From Sorangium cellulosum (lineage in GTDB: Bacteria > Myxococcota_A > Polyangia > Polyangiales > Polyangiaceae): DNA of 64,000 bases. The stretch is from contig NZ_CP012673.1 in NCBI RefSeq assembly GCF_002950945.1, forward strand, positions 13,941,501 to 14,005,500. Direction: 5' to 3'. The translations under genes were made by a program, and so were the position numbers. Below, piece after piece: positions 61,635-64,000 of this stretch (positions within the stretch are counted from its first letter, which is position 1; every line of letters begins with the position of its first letter). Under the pieces are notes generated by a model, which saw only the letters and a list, made by a program, of their open reading frames with translations, was not told where the DNA came from and searched no databases.

Positions 61635-62567
61635 ATGGACGAGACGTCACGCGCAGGCATCGGGGGAGGGCGGACGCGCGTCGAGCGGCGCGTCCGGCTG
61701 CATCAGAAGCTCCTGATCGCGCCCGCGTTCCTCTTCCTCGCGATCTTCCTCGTGGGCCCGCTCGGGCTCATGGCCTGGGTCTCGTTCCTCGAGCGCGGGC
61801 CGCACGGCGGCATCCTGTGGGGCTCGTTCACGACCGAGTCCTACGTCAGCTTCCTGTTCGAGCGCGACTTCGACGGGGGCCTCCTCTGGAACGCCGATTA
61901 TGCCCAGATCTTCCTGCGCTCGTTCTGGCTCTCGCTCTCGACCACCGCGCTCTGCCTGCTCATCAGCTTCCCGACCGCGCTCTACATGGCGATGCTGCCG
62001 CCGCGCCGGCGGACGCTCCTCGTGTTCCTCGTCACGCTCCCGTTCTGGAGCAACCTGCTCGTGCGCAACTACGCCTGGATCCTCATCCTCAGGAACGGCG
62101 GGCTGCTCGATCGGCTCCTCCAGGCCCTCGGGCTCACGAGCGGGCCGCTCCACCTGCTCTATACCGATCTCGCGGTCAGCATCGGGCTCACGTACTCGTT
62201 CCTCCCCTTCATGGTGCTGCCCATCTACACGAGCCTCGAGAAGCTCGACTTCCGGCTCGTCGAGGCGGCCTACGACCTCGGCGCGGGCCCGTGGCAGGCG
62301 CTCCGCCGCGTCGTCCTGCCGCTCACGGCGCCCGGGCTGGTCGCCGGCTCGCTGCTCGTCTTCGTGCCGGCGCTGGGCGCCTACGTGACGCCGGAGCTGC
62401 TCGGCGGCAGCAAGGCGCTCATGATCGGCAACCTGATCCAGAGCCAGTTCGGCGCGGCGCGCAACTGGCCGTTCGGCGCGGCGCTCGCCTTCGCGATGCT
62501 CGCGCTCGTGCTCGCCGCCATGATGGCGTATGCCCTCAGGTTCCGGAGGAACATCCCCGGTGCGTGA
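61635..62567 (+). CDS. potB: polyamine-type ABC transporter permease
   Basis: 310 residues from ATG 61635, which has GGTGGAG at a good distance; GTG 61629, overlapping the potA stop, is an alternative. Six membrane helices with the N-terminal helix LIAPAFLFLAIFLVGPLGLM, and the EAA loop RLVEAAYDLGAGPWQALRRV followed by LPLTAPGLVAGSLLVFVPAL, which contacts the ATPase. WSNLLVRNYAWILIL is characteristic of PotB/PotH. It forms the membrane channel with PotC. Confidence 0.93.
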   Translation: MDETSRAGIGGGRTRVERRVRLHQKLLIAPAFLFLAIFLVGPLGLMAWVSFLERGPHGGILWGSFTTESYVSFLFERDFDGGLLWNADYAQIFLRSFWLSLSTTALCLLISFPTALYMAMLPPRRRTLLVFLVTLPFWSNLLVRNYAWILILRNGGLLDRLLQALGLTSGPLHLLYTDLAVSIGLTYSFLPFMVLPIYTSLEKLDFRLVEAAYDLGAGPWQALRRVVLPLTAPGLVAGSLLVFVPALGAYVTPELLGGSKALMIGNLIQSQFGAARNWPFGAALAFAMLALVLAAMMAYALRFRRNIPGA

Positions 62568-63351
62568 GCGCATCGACATCCGCCGCTTCCCGGGGGCGCG
62601 GGGGGCCGCCTGGCTCCTCCTCCTCTTCCTGTACGCGCCGGTCGTCGTGCTCGTCGCGCTGTCGTTCAACGCGGGGCGCACCGCGGCGATCTGGGAGGGG
62701 TTCTCGCCGCGCTGGTACGGCGTCGCCCTGGACAACAAGGATATCCTCCGCGCGGCCCAGAACTCCCTCGTCGTCGCGGGGGCGGCGACGCTCGCGTCGA
62801 CCCTCCTCGCGGCGGCGGCGGCCGTGGGCATGGCGCGGCGCCGGTTCCCCGGCCAGGACGCGGTGAACGCCACGCTCGCGCTCCCGCTCGTGATCCCCGA
62901 GATCATCACGGCCGTGGCGACCCTCCTCTTCTTCAACGTCGTTGGCTTCGAACTCGGGCTCACGTCGGTCATCGTCGCTCACACCGTGTTCTGTCTCCCG
63001 TTCGCCTACCTCCCGATCCGGGCGCGGCTCGACGGGATGGACCGGAGGCTCGTCGAGGCCGCGGGCGACCTCTACGCGGATCCGATCCGGGCGTTCCGGC
63101 GCGTGACGCTGCCGCTGCTCTGGCCGGGTATCCTGTCGGGCGCGATGCTCGCCTTCATCGCGTCGCTCGACGACTTCCTGGTCGCCTATTTCGTGGCCGG
63201 CCCGGGGTCGACGACGCTCCCGGTCTACATCTTCGGGATGACCCGCGTCGGCACGAGCCCGGAGGTGAACGCGATCTCGACGCTCATCCTCGGCGTGTCG
63301 ATCGTCACCGTGTCGCTGTCGTTCCTTATCGCCCGGGTGCGCGCGCGCTGA
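62560..63351 (+). CDS. potC: polyamine-type ABC transporter permease
   Basis: 263 residues from GTG 62560, with GGAGGA upstream, overlapping the potB stop by eight bases. Six membrane helices; LLLFLYAPVVVLVALSFNAG is the typical PotC/PotI start, and the EAA loop is RLVEAAGDLYADPIRAFRRV. The C-terminus IASLDDFLVAYFVAGPGSTT also matches PotC. It pairs with PotB. Confidence 0.93.
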   Translation: MRERIDIRRFPGARGAAWLLLLFLYAPVVVLVALSFNAGRTAAIWEGFSPRWYGVALDNKDILRAAQNSLVVAGAATLASTLLAAAAAVGMARRRFPGQDAVNATLALPLVIPEIITAVATLLFFNVVGFELGLTSVIVAHTVFCLPFAYLPIRARLDGMDRRLVEAAGDLYADPIRAFRRVTLPLLWPGILSGAMLAFIASLDDFLVAYFVAGPGSTTLPVYIFGMTRVGTSPEVNAISTLILGVSIVTVSLSFLIARVRAR

Positions 63352-63386
63352 GCCGCGCGGCGGGCGGTGACCCCTGGAGAGCAACC

Positions 63387-64000
63387 ATGATCAAAGACGC
63401 CACATCGCTGATCTCCGTCCTCGTCCTCGCGCTCTCCGGCCTGTCCTCGGCCGGGTGCGGCCGCGATGGGGGCCAGGCCAAGCCGGAAGGTGACGCAAAC
63501 GCGGAGGGACAGGCCGCGTCACAGGCCGCGTCGAAGGAGCTGTTCCTCTACATCTTCTCGGACTACTACCCGACGGAGCTCATGAAGAAGTTCGAGGCGG
63601 AGACGGGGATCCGCATCACGATCGACGTGTACGACTCGAACGAGACGATGCTGGCGAAGCTGCAGGCGGGCGGCACGGGGTACGACGTCGTCGTTCCGTC
63701 GGACTACATGGTAAAGACTATGATCGATGTCGGCCTCGCCGAGAAGATCGACGTGTATGCCATGGAGAATTTCAAGAACATCAAGGCGCCGCTCGCCGCG
63801 CCGGACTTCGACCCGAAGCGCGAGTACTCGGGGCCGTACATGGTGGGGCTCACCGGCTTCACCTACGACTCGGCGCGGGTGCCGGGCGGCACGATGGAGG
63901 AGAGCTGGAGGTCGATCCTGGACCCCGCCCCGGAGCTCAAGGGGCAGATCGGCATGCTCGACGACGAGATCGACGTGTGGAACGCGGCGGCGTATTACCT
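63387..64000 (+). CDS. potD: polyamine-type substrate-binding lipoprotein, 3' end outside the window
   Basis: The first 204 codons plus two bases are present. ATG 63387 is preceded by GGAGAG. A lipobox (LSSAGCGRD) and a Glu/Ala-rich spacer lead to a PotD-like domain: LFLYIFSDYYPTELMKKFEA, ITIDVYDSNETMLAKLQAGG and YDVVVPSDYMVKTMIDVGLA, then MVGLTGFTYDS and IGMLDDEIDVWNAAAYYL. In PotD the SDY and the DD/W segments line the polyamine site. It completes the potABCD operon, 35 bases behind potC. Confidence 0.93.
   Translation, partial: MIKDATSLISVLVLALSGLSSAGCGRDGGQAKPEGDANAEGQAASQAASKELFLYIFSDYYPTELMKKFEAETGIRITIDVYDSNETMLAKLQAGGTGYDVVVPSDYMVKTMIDVGLAEKIDVYAMENFKNIKAPLAAPDFDPKREYSGPYMVGLTGFTYDSARVPGGTMEESWRSILDPAPELKGQIGMLDDEIDVWNAAAYY

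Overview
The window looks like chromosomal DNA from a large-genome, very GC-rich myxobacterium of the Sorangium/Polyangiales type. The reasons are the strong GC bias at third codon positions, a Ser/Thr protein kinase with a PEGA domain, many lipoproteins with Gly/Ser/Thr-rich spacers behind a lipobox, FG-GAP and TPR proteins, a hybrid histidine kinase with three GAF domains, two ECF sigma factors, and scattered Uma2- and Rpn-type PD-(D/E)XK genes. This is inference from composition and gene families; there is no rRNA or other marker gene here. I saw no tRNA, CRISPR array, prophage or complete insertion sequence.

Layout. 1-11 kb: the start of a lipoprotein gene cut by the window edge, a 984-base gap, a tightly overlapping operon (kinase, FG-GAP lipoprotein, TPR/PEGA membrane protein), then convergently an ethanolamine ammonia-lyase operon (EutA reactivase and a single-chain EutB-EutC fusion). 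11-25 kb: a small Cys-containing protein, two large beta-propeller-like lipoproteins (one with a CxxCH motif), a triple-GAF hybrid kinase, a Uma2 protein, a double PH-domain membrane protein, a TPR gene pair, and a DUF4142 lipoprotein with a Tyr/Pro/Gly tail. 25-32 kb: a run of minus-strand metabolic and regulatory genes (methyltransferase, nitronate monooxygenase, PAS-PAS-STAS regulator, membrane-anchored DJ-1/PfpI protein, small membrane protein, SDR). 32-42 kb: a Gly-repeat lipoprotein, a second Uma2 protein, and a 2246-residue RHS/YD-repeat lipoprotein with an NHL-repeat insert and a low-GC, Cys-rich C-terminal tip, followed by two small orphan ORFs that could be immunity genes. 42-50 kb: hisZ-purA, an ECF sigma factor, a HAD phosphatase, an Rpn-family nuclease, an unknown protein and an APP1-type phosphatase. 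50-60 kb: a P450 and an AraC regulator transcribed divergently from a 24-bp gap, several secreted lipoproteins including a PQQ-type sugar dehydrogenase, and an ECF sigma gene translationally coupled to a 52-codon ORF. 60-64 kb: a polyamine-type ABC transporter operon potABCD, with potD cut by the window end.

Shared themes. Many start codons sit 6-10 bases behind a TAnnnT -10-like box, which suggests frequent leaderless transcription. Several unrelated gaps hold short tandem repeats of about nine bases, one of them folded into a near-perfect 34-bp inverted repeat. One Uma2 protein and the Rpn-family protein share a C-terminal tail. The candidates most worth following are the RHS mosaic with its tip and orphan neighbours, the kinase/FG-GAP/PEGA operon, the fused EutBC with its dedicated reactivase, and the 24-bp divergent promoter.
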